Part shown: one piece after another, positions 31,180-38,516 of the stretch
Numbering within the stretch: position 1 is the stretch's first letter
Layout of the letters: the number at the start of each line of letters is the position of its first letter
Assembly: GCA_001464335.1 (NCBI GenBank)
Contig: LNEV01000002.1
Span: 124,001-188,000 of the forward strand
Direction: 5' to 3'
Source of the DNA: Rhizobiales bacterium Ga0077545
GTDB taxonomy: Bacteria > Pseudomonadota > Alphaproteobacteria > Rhizobiales > Methylopilaceae
DNA length: 64,000 nt
The notes under the pieces: model-generated
Seen by the model: the letters and a program-made list of their open reading frames with translations, nothing else
The model's database searches: none
What the model was told of the DNA's origin: nothing
Position numbers and translations under genes: made by a program

Positions 31180-32198
31180 CACGCAACAAGCAAACGCTCC
31201 TCGATCTCATATGGAAGGTGGAGCCCCGGTTGCGGGATGCCTTCCTTGAAGCGATCGAAGAAATCACGTCGAACGCCGAAATTGGGCGGATCGCGTCGTT
31301 TCTTGAGCGCGGGGATGTCGAAGGCGCGCTCGGTGCGCTGCACATTGATCGCGCGGCGTTCAGGCCGATCGAGAGAGCCATCGCCGAAGCTTTCGAGGCC
31401 GGGGCTCATTTCGGCGTTGGATCGCTTCCGGCGCGTGACGTCTTCGGCGGTCGGATCGTTTTGCGCGCCGACCTGCGCAACCCGCGCGCCGAGGCTTGGC
31501 TTTCCAGCCATAGCGCCACCCTCATCACGAACATCGCTGAGGATCAGCGAAACGGCATCCGCGCGACCCTGTCGTCGGCAATGTCCGAAGGCAAAAATCC
31601 GCTCAGAACCGCGCTCGATGTTTCGGGGCGTGTCGAGAAGCCATCGGGACGCCGCACCGGCGGCATCATCGGCCTGACCGCTCAGCAAGCATCTTTCGTC
31701 AATACGGCGCGAGACGATCTTCTGTCCGAGGACGTCGCGCGGATGAAGCACTATCTGACGCTGACCCGGCGCGACAAACGCTTCGACAGGCAGGTTCAAA
31801 AGGCTATCCGGGACGGACGAAAGCTCGACGCCGAGACCGTCGCAAAGATCACTGGCCGATATTCGGACAAGCTTTTGCAGCTCAGGGCCGAAACCATCGC
31901 GCGGACGGAAAGTCTGGCATCGATCCATCAGGGGCGGCACGAGGCATATCTTCAGGCGATTGACGCCGGGAAGATCCGCGCCGAAGACGTTCGCCGCACG
32001 TGGCGCAATTCCGGCGGTGGTCGCGTGCGCGACACGCACATCGACCTTCACGGGACATCGGTCGGTATTTACGAGCCGTTCGTCACGTTTCGCGGCAACA
32101 CGCTGATGTATCCCTGCGATCCCGCAGGGCCGACCGAAGAGACCGTCAACTGTCGATGCACATGCGATTATCGCATCGACTATCTCCCAAACCGATAG
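31176..32198 (+). CDS. SPP1 gp7/MuF-like minor head protein
   Basis: A 340-residue protein. The N-terminal and middle portions are helical (IERAIAEAFEAGAHFGVGSL, RAETIARTESLASIHQGRHE). The C-terminal 110 residues are the MuF-type domain, ending in the diagnostic EETVNCRCTCDYRIDY with WRNSGGGRVRDTHIDLHG before it. Such proteins bind the portal in the prohead and may be ejected with DNA. Here it lies after the connectors rather than directly after the portal. Confidence 0.82.
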   Translation: MTRNKQTLLDLIWKVEPRLRDAFLEAIEEITSNAEIGRIASFLERGDVEGALGALHIDRAAFRPIERAIAEAFEAGAHFGVGSLPARDVFGGRIVLRADLRNPRAEAWLSSHSATLITNIAEDQRNGIRATLSSAMSEGKNPLRTALDVSGRVEKPSGRRTGGIIGLTAQQASFVNTARDDLLSEDVARMKHYLTLTRRDKRFDRQVQKAIRDGRKLDAETVAKITGRYSDKLLQLRAETIARTESLASIHQGRHEAYLQAIDAGKIRAEDVRRTWRNSGGGRVRDTHIDLHGTSVGIYEPFVTFRGNTLMYPCDPAGPTEETVNCRCTCDYRIDYLPNR

Positions 32199-32201
32199 AC
32201 G

Positions 32202-32660
32202 ATGGCGACGAACCTTTCGTTCTCGGCGGCCGTCGAGCGCTTCACGACCAAGACGAAGCGCGATCTGCGCGCCGTGTTCCAGTACGGCGTGCAATACACG
32301 GTTGACGATCTGACCCTTGAAGGGCCGTCGGTCGCCGATCCGGGAGGAGGGCGGGGCGGACGGATGCCGGTCCGAACGGGTTTTCTCCGTGCGTCGGTGC
32401 AGGCGTCGGAGACAAGCCCGCCGGTCATGTTGCAGGGCCATCGTCCTCCGAATCCGAAAGCTCGGGACGCATATCAGGCGGGCGGCGAAGTCGGCCTGGT
32501 CATCGCCGCAGCCGATATCGGCGATGTGATCTACATCGGGTTCACAGCCGAATATTCGGTCTATGTCGAGGCCCGGTACGGCTTCGTCGAGTTCGCGGCT
32601 GCCAATTGGCAGGCGAACATCGATCGAGCCATTGCAGAAGTTAAGGGAAGGTCGGCTTAG
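32202..32660 (+). CDS. HK97 gp10-like tail completion protein
   Basis: A 152-residue protein with an N-terminal helix pair (AAVERFTTKTKRDLRAVFQY), MPVRTGFLRASVQASE and GFTAEYSVYVEARYGFVEFA, the pattern of HK97 gp10/tail-completion proteins (PVxTGxLR, Y-x-E-YG). It starts 3 bases after the MuF-like gene. It connects tail and head after packaging. Confidence 0.8.
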   Translation: MATNLSFSAAVERFTTKTKRDLRAVFQYGVQYTVDDLTLEGPSVADPGGGRGGRMPVRTGFLRASVQASETSPPVMLQGHRPPNPKARDAYQAGGEVGLVIAAADIGDVIYIGFTAEYSVYVEARYGFVEFAAANWQANIDRAIAEVKGRSA

Positions 32661-32889
32661 CTGGGTCTTTCTTACGCTCAGCGTTCTCGCTGGCTGTCAT
32701 CAGCCCGAGCCGCAGCAGCTTGAGAGCGTCGCGCGCGGCTGAAAGAGCCGTGTTGCCGGGCACGGTTTCCCCGGGCGCCGAGCCAAGAGCCCGTTCCGCC
32801 GCCCGCATCCGGTCGTCGATTTCGGTGTCTGAAAGGGGCGCGTCGTCTGTCACGCCCGCACCATAGATCAAATTCCCATCCGGAGCCAA
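32641..32889 (-). CDS. Small antisense hypothetical protein
   Basis: A frame of up to 82 residues opening with TTG (GTG 32853 is an alternative). It has a protein-like helical core (IDDRMRAAERALGSAPGETV, SAARDALKLLRLGLMTASEN). It fills a 230-base gap between tail-completion and tail-terminator genes and overlaps the former by 20 bases. It could be a lysogen-expressed gene; evidence is weak. Confidence 0.4.
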   Translation of the reverse strand: MAPDGNLIYGAGVTDDAPLSDTEIDDRMRAAERALGSAPGETVPGNTALSAARDALKLLRLGLMTASENAERKKDPAKPTFP

Positions 32890-32892
32890 GGC

Positions 32893-33354
32893 ATGGCCGA
32901 TGACGTGGACGCCAAGATCAGCGACGCGCTGATGCTGAGGTTGGCGGGGCTAACGCTCTCGCCGCCTCTGGATGTGGCCTATCCCGGCGTTCCGTTCCCG
33001 GCTGGTTCGGATGATCCGAAGCCGCAGGCGTATCTTGAAGTTCAAGAATTCCGCAACACGCCGCAGGAAGTGACGAGCCGGGAAACCCGGTATCGCGGCT
33101 CGCTGGTGGTCGAGGTTGCTGTTCCGACTGCAGGCACGGTCGAACCTGTTGGTGACATCGCGGCCAAGGAAATCGCCGGGAAGGTGCGGGAGCACTTCAA
33201 GCGCGGGACTTGGATCGCGCACGGCGGCATCACCGTCCGCATCGATCGATGCTTCGTCGGCAGCGGCTATCGCGGCACCGACAGCGAAGGAAAACACGAC
33301 GGCCGCTGGCGGGTGCCGGTGAGCGCCCGTTGGTTCTGTCACGTCACCGATTGA
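32893..33354 (+). CDS. Tail terminator-like protein (DUF4128 type)
   Basis: A 153-residue protein with PLDVAYPGVPFPAGSDDPKP, QAYLEVQEFRNTPQEVTSRE and a C-terminal beta region (HGGITVRIDRCFVGSGYRGT, WRVPVSARWFC). The order and fold match tail terminators that cap the finished tail and join it to the head. It is followed after 63 bases by the tail tube gene. Confidence 0.78.
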   Translation: MADDVDAKISDALMLRLAGLTLSPPLDVAYPGVPFPAGSDDPKPQAYLEVQEFRNTPQEVTSRETRYRGSLVVEVAVPTAGTVEPVGDIAAKEIAGKVREHFKRGTWIAHGGITVRIDRCFVGSGYRGTDSEGKHDGRWRVPVSARWFCHVTD

Positions 33355-33417
33355 CGGCCCGGCCCAGCCGGTTTGTTCGCCCGCCATCAAGCGGGCTTTT
33401 CATCAGGAGAAGCCATC

Positions 33418-34617
33418 ATGGCATATCAGAGCGGACGCCAGGTCAGCATTGCGTTCAAGGAACAGCCAGACATGGGCGAAAAGCCCGGCGCGAGCGGCGC
33501 GACCGGCTTTCGTCTCAATTCGGGTGGTCTCAATCTCACCAAGGCGCCGATCCAGTCGGCGGAGGTCCGTCGCGACGGCCAGACCACACGCGCGCGCCAC
33601 GGCAGCCGCAGTGTGACCGGATCACTGGTCGGCGAGATGTCGCTTGGCACGTTCGATGCCCTGTTCGCAGCACTGTTCAAGGGCACCTTCGACGCTCCGC
33701 TTGTCCTCACGGAGGCATCGGGCTCGCCGGCACTGACCAGCATCACGACTGGCGCACATACGATCATTGCGGCGGCCGGATCGTGGATCACGGCCGGGCT
33801 TCGTGTCGGCAATGTAATCCGACTGGCGGGTCATTCGACCGCGGCGAACAACGGGCGAAATCTTCGCATCACCGGCCTGACCGCTTCGACGATCACGGTT
33901 GCGGAAACGCTCGAAGTGAACGCCGTCGCAGATACCGCCTTCACGGTCACCCGCCCGAAAACGCTCCTGCCGGGATCGGTCTCGAAGGCCTTCACCTTCG
34001 AGGAAGTCGAGGAAGATATCGACGGATCGGAGATCTTCGATTGGTGCCGCGTCGGCAGTCTTGAACTCGCGATCCAGCCCAACGGCATGGCCATGCTCAC
34101 CTGGGGCATCGTCGGCCGCAACATGGAAACAGCCGAAGGCGTCGACAGCCCGTACTTCACCGACGTCACCTACACGGAATCGCAGCCTCTGACAGCGGTT
34201 GAGATGCGGGTTTTGTTCGGCACGGAAGAGGTCATCGATCTTTCGGGCTGCACCCTGACATTCGACCGTCGCGCCGCCGGCGCGCCTGTGATCGGGTCCG
34301 ATCTCACGCCTGATGTGTTCGTCAATACGATGACGATCTCGGGATCGATCACGGGGTTGCGCAGCGATTTCTCGCGCACCGAAGCCTTCCTCAACGAGGA
34401 GGATCTGAGCCTTCATCTTCTGTTCGCCGAGAACGAGGCGGAACCGGCCGACTTCGTCGCGATCAACCTCGGTTACATTTCGATCGCGTCGGCCTCGAAA
34501 TCCGAGATCGGGCAGGATGGTCCGCGAACCCAGTCCCTTGAACTGATGATCGGCGTCGATCCGCGCGGTGGTGCTTATGCACCCGCGATGGCGTCGGTCC
34601 AGACATCCGCAGCGTAA
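33418..34617 (+). CDS. Major tail tube protein
   Basis: A 399-residue tail tube protein. The N-terminal strand region (SGRQVSIAFKEQPDMGEKPG) and the terminal section (TPDVFVNTMTISGSITGLRS) resemble phage tail-tube families. A central segment (about residues 95-180, TTGAHTIIAAAGSWITAGLR) looks like an inserted Ig-like decoration domain. ATG 33418 has CAGGAG upstream; the longer frame is not used. Expected as stacked hexameric rings, one of the most abundant virion proteins. Confidence 0.83.
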   Translation: MAYQSGRQVSIAFKEQPDMGEKPGASGATGFRLNSGGLNLTKAPIQSAEVRRDGQTTRARHGSRSVTGSLVGEMSLGTFDALFAALFKGTFDAPLVLTEASGSPALTSITTGAHTIIAAAGSWITAGLRVGNVIRLAGHSTAANNGRNLRITGLTASTITVAETLEVNAVADTAFTVTRPKTLLPGSVSKAFTFEEVEEDIDGSEIFDWCRVGSLELAIQPNGMAMLTWGIVGRNMETAEGVDSPYFTDVTYTESQPLTAVEMRVLFGTEEVIDLSGCTLTFDRRAAGAPVIGSDLTPDVFVNTMTISGSITGLRSDFSRTEAFLNEEDLSLHLLFAENEAEPADFVAINLGYISIASASKSEIGQDGPRTQSLELMIGVDPRGGAYAPAMASVQTSAA

Positions 34618-34628
34618 GGAGCAGAGCG

Positions 34629-34817
34629 ATGGACACCAAAATCGAAGCACCGAAGGCGAAGCCCGCCGTCGACCATGCAAAAGCGGTCCATGACGCCGCG
34701 ACGAAGCTGGCAGACGCGATCCGAGCCGCTCGCGCAGACGGATATGCCGTCGCCGGGTTTCAGGACGAAAGCCGGATCGAGCGCATCGCCGTTTCCGAAA
34801 CCAAGAAGGTGAAATAA
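34629..34817 (+). CDS. Small tail-module protein, unknown function
   Basis: A 62-residue Lys/Ala-rich helical protein (AKAVHDAATKLADAIRAARA). It lies between tail tube and tail chaperone and shares one base with the next start. Small genes here are common in siphophages, but the role is not known. Confidence 0.6.
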   Translation: MDTKIEAPKAKPAVDHAKAVHDAATKLADAIRAARADGYAVAGFQDESRIERIAVSETKKVK

Positions 34818-35275
34818 TGGGATCGAACACTGCAACGGCCGCCGCGCCCGTCTTCGACCTCGCCGATCTCGACACGGCCGACACGGCCGAATGGAACGTC
34901 ACGCACGACGGCAAGGAAATCGGCTGGGTGTGGATTTTTGCCGGGCCCGGGCATCAGGCCACGATTGATCTGGGCAACCGCCTGGCCAAGAAGAACCTCG
35001 CTGTGCGCAAAGCACAGGAACAGGCGCAGGTGAACGGCAAGAAATGGAAGCCGGACGATGAGGATCCGGAGCAGATCCGCAAGGAGAACGCCTCGCTTAT
35101 CACATCGCGGCTGCTCGGCTGGACGGAGATCAATCTCGGCGGCAAGCCGTTCCCGTACACGCCCGAAAACGCTTTGAGCATTCTGCTCGACCGCAAGAAG
35201 TCGTTCCTGATGGCCGGCGCGCTTGAATTCCTCGCCGACGACAAAAGTTTTATGACGCGCTCGGCGAAGATCTGA
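34817..35275 (+). CDS. Tail assembly chaperone, short form (gpG-like)
   Basis: A 152-residue protein (EIGWVWIFAGPGHQATIDLG, RKKSFLMAGALEFLADDKS) in the gpG slot between tail tube and tape measure. The frame ends at 35275, but a -1 slip near 35243-35252 would extend it by 128 codons. The chaperone binds the tape measure during tail assembly and is absent from the mature virion. Both forms are usually required in a fixed ratio. Confidence 0.82.
   Translation: MGSNTATAAAPVFDLADLDTADTAEWNVTHDGKEIGWVWIFAGPGHQATIDLGNRLAKKNLAVRKAQEQAQVNGKKWKPDDEDPEQIRKENASLITSRLLGWTEINLGGKPFPYTPENALSILLDRKKSFLMAGALEFLADDKSFMTRSAKI
35243..35252 (+). other. Programmed -1 frameshift site in the tail chaperone gene
   Basis: AAAAGTTTTA lies in the only window where the shift can happen: the -1 frame has a stop at 35224-35226 and the 0 frame stops at 35273-35275. 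The -1 frame has no ATG, GTG or TTG near its beginning. Slippage of the TTT codon back one base onto T-TT is favourable. Confidence 0.75.
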
Positions 35276-35634
35276 TCGCTCACGCCGAGCGCTCCTTCGC
35301 GCTTGACCGTACCGACAAGGACGGAAACACCGAACGCGATGTCCTCTCCGGTCTTCTGGCGCGGGCCAAGAAGCCGGAGAAGATCGCGGAGCTGGAAGCC
35401 GAGCTGGCTGTTCCGCCGCGCCCGGAGGCAACAAACCATCTCTGGACCGCATTCTGGCGGCTGCGTCGCCGCAAGGCGGGCGGTTTCGCCGGCATCGAAC
35501 CGATTTCATGGCCCGACATCGACGCGTTTCTTCGACATTCGAGACTGCGGCTTGCGCCTTGGGAAATCGAACTGATTGAGGATCTCGACGATGCTCTGAT
35601 CAGGTCTCGCCGCGACAACGGGAAAACTAAATGA
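35248..35634 (+). CDS. Tail assembly chaperone -1 frame extension (gpT-like)
   Basis: A 128-codon frame, FYDALGEDLIAHAERSFALD to DALIRSRRDNGKTK, open from 35227 but without a start codon. It contains WTAFWRLRRRKAGGFAGIEP and a conserved-looking acidic helix, and overlaps the tape-measure start by 4 bases (ATGA at 35631). It is expressed only as a fusion to the 34817 frame, giving a gpGT-like protein of about 272 residues. It is missing from simple gene calling because it lacks a start. Confidence 0.78.
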   Translation, partial: FYDALGEDLIAHAERSFALDRTDKDGNTERDVLSGLLARAKKPEKIAELEAELAVPPRPEATNHLWTAFWRLRRRKAGGFAGIEPISWPDIDAFLRHSRLRLAPWEIELIEDLDDALIRSRRDNGKTK

Positions 35635-37673
35635 CCGACCTCGCTCACATCGGATTGACGGCGGACAGCCGCGACATCGTCCAGGCTTCCGCCGAAATGG
35701 ATCGTATGGCGGCTGCGTCTAAGCGCGTCGAGGCTGCTGTGACCGGAATGGGCGGCGCGGTCGAAGCGTCGGCCCGAAAGGTTGCCGCATCGATCCAGCC
35801 CGCCGACGCCGCGCTCGAAGAGATGGCGGCCGACCTCGCGCGGCTGACGAATGGCGTCCACGAGTTCGCGACCAGCCAGAAAATGCTTCAACAGTATTCC
35901 GGCATCTGGAAGCAGATGAGCGCGCAGGTGTCTGACTTCGATACGCAGTGGACTGCCACGGCTGGCCGTGCCGCAGCCGCGACGCAGCTCAACACCGGGC
36001 AGATGGCAAACCTGTCGTACCAGATCAACGACATCGCCGTGATGCTCGCGTCGGGACAGAACCCGTTCATCATGCTCATGCAGCAGGGCATGCAGATCAG
36101 CCAGGTCTTCGCGCCCGGAACCGGCGTCATCGGCGCCATCAAGGGCGTCGGCTCTGCTATCGCCGGCTTCCTTCTCAACCCGATTAATCTCGCGGTCATC
36201 GGGTTCGCGGCGCTCGCAGGCATCGCCTCAATGGCGTACAGCCGCATGTCCGGCGATTCCGAGGACGCCGAAGAGGCAGCCGAGCGCCTGGCCGAAGATC
36301 TCGAGGCCCTCGGGGTGAAGAGCCGCGGCGCAGGTGACGGCGTCGACGAGCTCGCGGACAAGCTGCGCAATCTGCCCGCCGACGAGGCGCGCGAGAAGCT
36401 TCGGCAGATGGAAGACCGCATCGACGCCATCCGTGGCAAGGGCGGCTTCTGGGACAGGATCTGGCCCGACGCGGACAAGGACATCGCCGATCTCGGGCAG
36501 CTCGCCGAGCGGATGCGCGAAGTCGCGAATGACAATTTCTGGGACAGCTCGAAATTCGGCCCGGCGGCCGCAATGGGCGGCCTGATCGACACCTTCCGCA
36601 CAGCGACCGCCGATGAGATGCCGAAGCTGAAGGCGCGCTTCGAGGACCTGGCGAAAGTGCCGGTTTCCTCGGAGATGGACATCCTCATCAAGGCCGCGCG
36701 CGAGCTTCTCGAACTTCTGCCGGCCATCGAAAAAGGCATGGGGCAGATCGGCAACTTCAGTCCGATCGCGAACGACCGTGTCGCAGCCGCGTTCGATCCC
36801 ATCGATCGCGAAGCCGCCTTGGAAGACTTGCGCAGCAAGATGCAGCCGAAGCGCGAGGGCCGCAAACGCCGCGGCTTCTCCGATATCGAGGCAGGCGGCG
36901 AGGAGCGCATTTCCCAGCTTGAGGCGGAAGCCGCAGCGCTGGAAATGACGACCGGAGCCGCGGAGGCCTATCGCTTCACGCAGGACATGATCGCGGAGGC
37001 GACACGCCTCGGCATCGAGCTGTCTCCGGAACAAGAAGAGGCGCTTTCGCGACTCGGCGAGCGTTACGGAGACGCCGCGCTGAAGGCGGAAGGCTTCCGG
37101 CTCGAACTCGAATATCGCGAGCCGTTCGAGATCATGCGCGACGAGATCGCGCGCCTCGATGAAATGCTCGCCGCCGGTGCGATCTCGTGGGAGACCTACG
37201 CCCAGGCGAAGCGCGCGGCTCTGGCCGATGCGCATGTCGCGATGGCGAGCTACGCCAAGGATGCCCTCGGCATCATGGGCCAGCTTTTCGAAGACAATAA
37301 AGCCATCGCCATCGCGAACGCCATCGTCTCGACCTACGAAGGCGTGGCGAAATCGATCGCGAAGTATCCGATGCCGTTTGCTGCCGTCATGGCCGGGCTA
37401 CATCTCGCGCTCGGTATGAAGCAAGTCTCCGCGATCATGTCTACGAACAAGAACTCGAAAAGCGTCAGCGGTGGCGGCGGAGGAGGGGGCGGCAGCGGTG
37501 CGGCCGCAGCCTCGCAGCAACCCGCCGCGGCTCCGCCGGCGCAGGCCTTCAACCTCAACATCTACGGAGAGAGGGTCAGCGTGTCGTCGATCGAGGAAAC
37601 GATTAACAAGATCAACGATCACATCAAAGACGGCGGCACGCCGATCATTACCGTCACCCGCGTCGCCGCGTAA
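35631..37673 (+). CDS. Tail tape measure protein
   Basis: A 680-residue protein that sets tail length. It begins with a helical region (DIVQASAEMDRMAAASKRVE), contains hydrophobic segments at about residues 164-203 (GAIKGVGSAIAGFLLNPINL), and continues as long charged helices to a second hydrophobic region near residue 565-605 and a Gly-rich tail. Membrane-active segments like these help DNA entry. Its moderate length implies a fairly short siphovirus tail, around 100 nm if about 1.5 angstrom per residue applies. Confidence 0.87.
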   Translation: MTDLAHIGLTADSRDIVQASAEMDRMAAASKRVEAAVTGMGGAVEASARKVAASIQPADAALEEMAADLARLTNGVHEFATSQKMLQQYSGIWKQMSAQVSDFDTQWTATAGRAAAATQLNTGQMANLSYQINDIAVMLASGQNPFIMLMQQGMQISQVFAPGTGVIGAIKGVGSAIAGFLLNPINLAVIGFAALAGIASMAYSRMSGDSEDAEEAAERLAEDLEALGVKSRGAGDGVDELADKLRNLPADEAREKLRQMEDRIDAIRGKGGFWDRIWPDADKDIADLGQLAERMREVANDNFWDSSKFGPAAAMGGLIDTFRTATADEMPKLKARFEDLAKVPVSSEMDILIKAARELLELLPAIEKGMGQIGNFSPIANDRVAAAFDPIDREAALEDLRSKMQPKREGRKRRGFSDIEAGGEERISQLEAEAAALEMTTGAAEAYRFTQDMIAEATRLGIELSPEQEEALSRLGERYGDAALKAEGFRLELEYREPFEIMRDEIARLDEMLAAGAISWETYAQAKRAALADAHVAMASYAKDALGIMGQLFEDNKAIAIANAIVSTYEGVAKSIAKYPMPFAAVMAGLHLALGMKQVSAIMSTNKNSKSVSGGGGGGGGSGAAAASQQPAAAPPAQAFNLNIYGERVSVSSIEETINKINDHIKDGGTPIITVTRVAA

Positions 37674-37694
37674 AGACAGCAGGGCAACCCGTCC

Positions 37695-38516
37695 ATGATC
37701 GTTATCTCGCAAGACCTTGTCCTCGCGAGGGGACAGCGGACGACGCTTGGCCTGAACGCTCCGGTCTTCGGCTGGCTGAACACAGCCGCGACCGTGAGCG
37801 CGGAGGGAGACGCGGCCGGATATCCGGCGACAAATATGTTGAACACGCTGACGAACTCGAAATGGGTCGCCGCGAGTGCGGATCCTCAGTCCTTGACGTT
37901 CAGTCTCGGCACGGAGAGCGAAGCCGATTTCGTTGCGCTGGCCCGGCACAATCTCGGATCGGCAGGCGTCGAAGTCACCGTCAAATATCCGGATCCAGAG
38001 GACGAAGAAGAATTCATCGTACTCCATTCCGCAGTTCTGCCGGCGTCGGATCAGCCTTTGATGATCCGCTTCGTCCCGACGTACATGGACAGCATCGTCA
38101 TCGATCTAAACCCGCTCGATGACGTGCCGCCGCAGATTGCGGTCTTGTTCGTCGGAAGGCTTCTCGAAGTCCCGCGCGGCGTTCCGCCCGGCCATACGCC
38201 CATCACGATGGGCCGCCAGACCGAAGCGCAATCGGACATGTCGCAGGGTGGAGACTTCCTCGGAAGCACGATCATTTCCGAGACCCTGCGCACGTCGATC
38301 ACTTTCGACTTGCTGGATGCGGACTGGTTCCGCGCGGAGATGGCGCCGTTCATCGCGTATGCCAGCAAACGGAAGCCTTTCTTCTGGGCATGGGCCCCGC
38401 AAAGCCGCCCATCGGAGATCGGTTATTGCTGGGCTACGCGCGATCCGATCCCCGTGATGAACGAGGTGATGGAGGATTTCAGCGTCACCATCGACGTTGA
38501 GGCCATCGCGATATGA
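37695..38516 (+). CDS. Distal tail-tip protein, unknown family
   Basis: A 273-residue beta-rich protein (TFSLGTESEADFVALARHNL, PFFWAWAPQSRPSEIGYCWA) directly downstream of the tape measure, where distal tail and hub proteins lie. It contains a jelly-roll-like N-terminal section and ends DFSVTIDVEAIAI, overlapping the next start by 4 bases. Likely part of the tail tip; no named family recognised. Confidence 0.65.
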   Translation: MIVISQDLVLARGQRTTLGLNAPVFGWLNTAATVSAEGDAAGYPATNMLNTLTNSKWVAASADPQSLTFSLGTESEADFVALARHNLGSAGVEVTVKYPDPEDEEEFIVLHSAVLPASDQPLMIRFVPTYMDSIVIDLNPLDDVPPQIAVLFVGRLLEVPRGVPPGHTPITMGRQTEAQSDMSQGGDFLGSTIISETLRTSITFDLLDADWFRAEMAPFIAYASKRKPFFWAWAPQSRPSEIGYCWATRDPIPVMNEVMEDFSVTIDVEAIAI

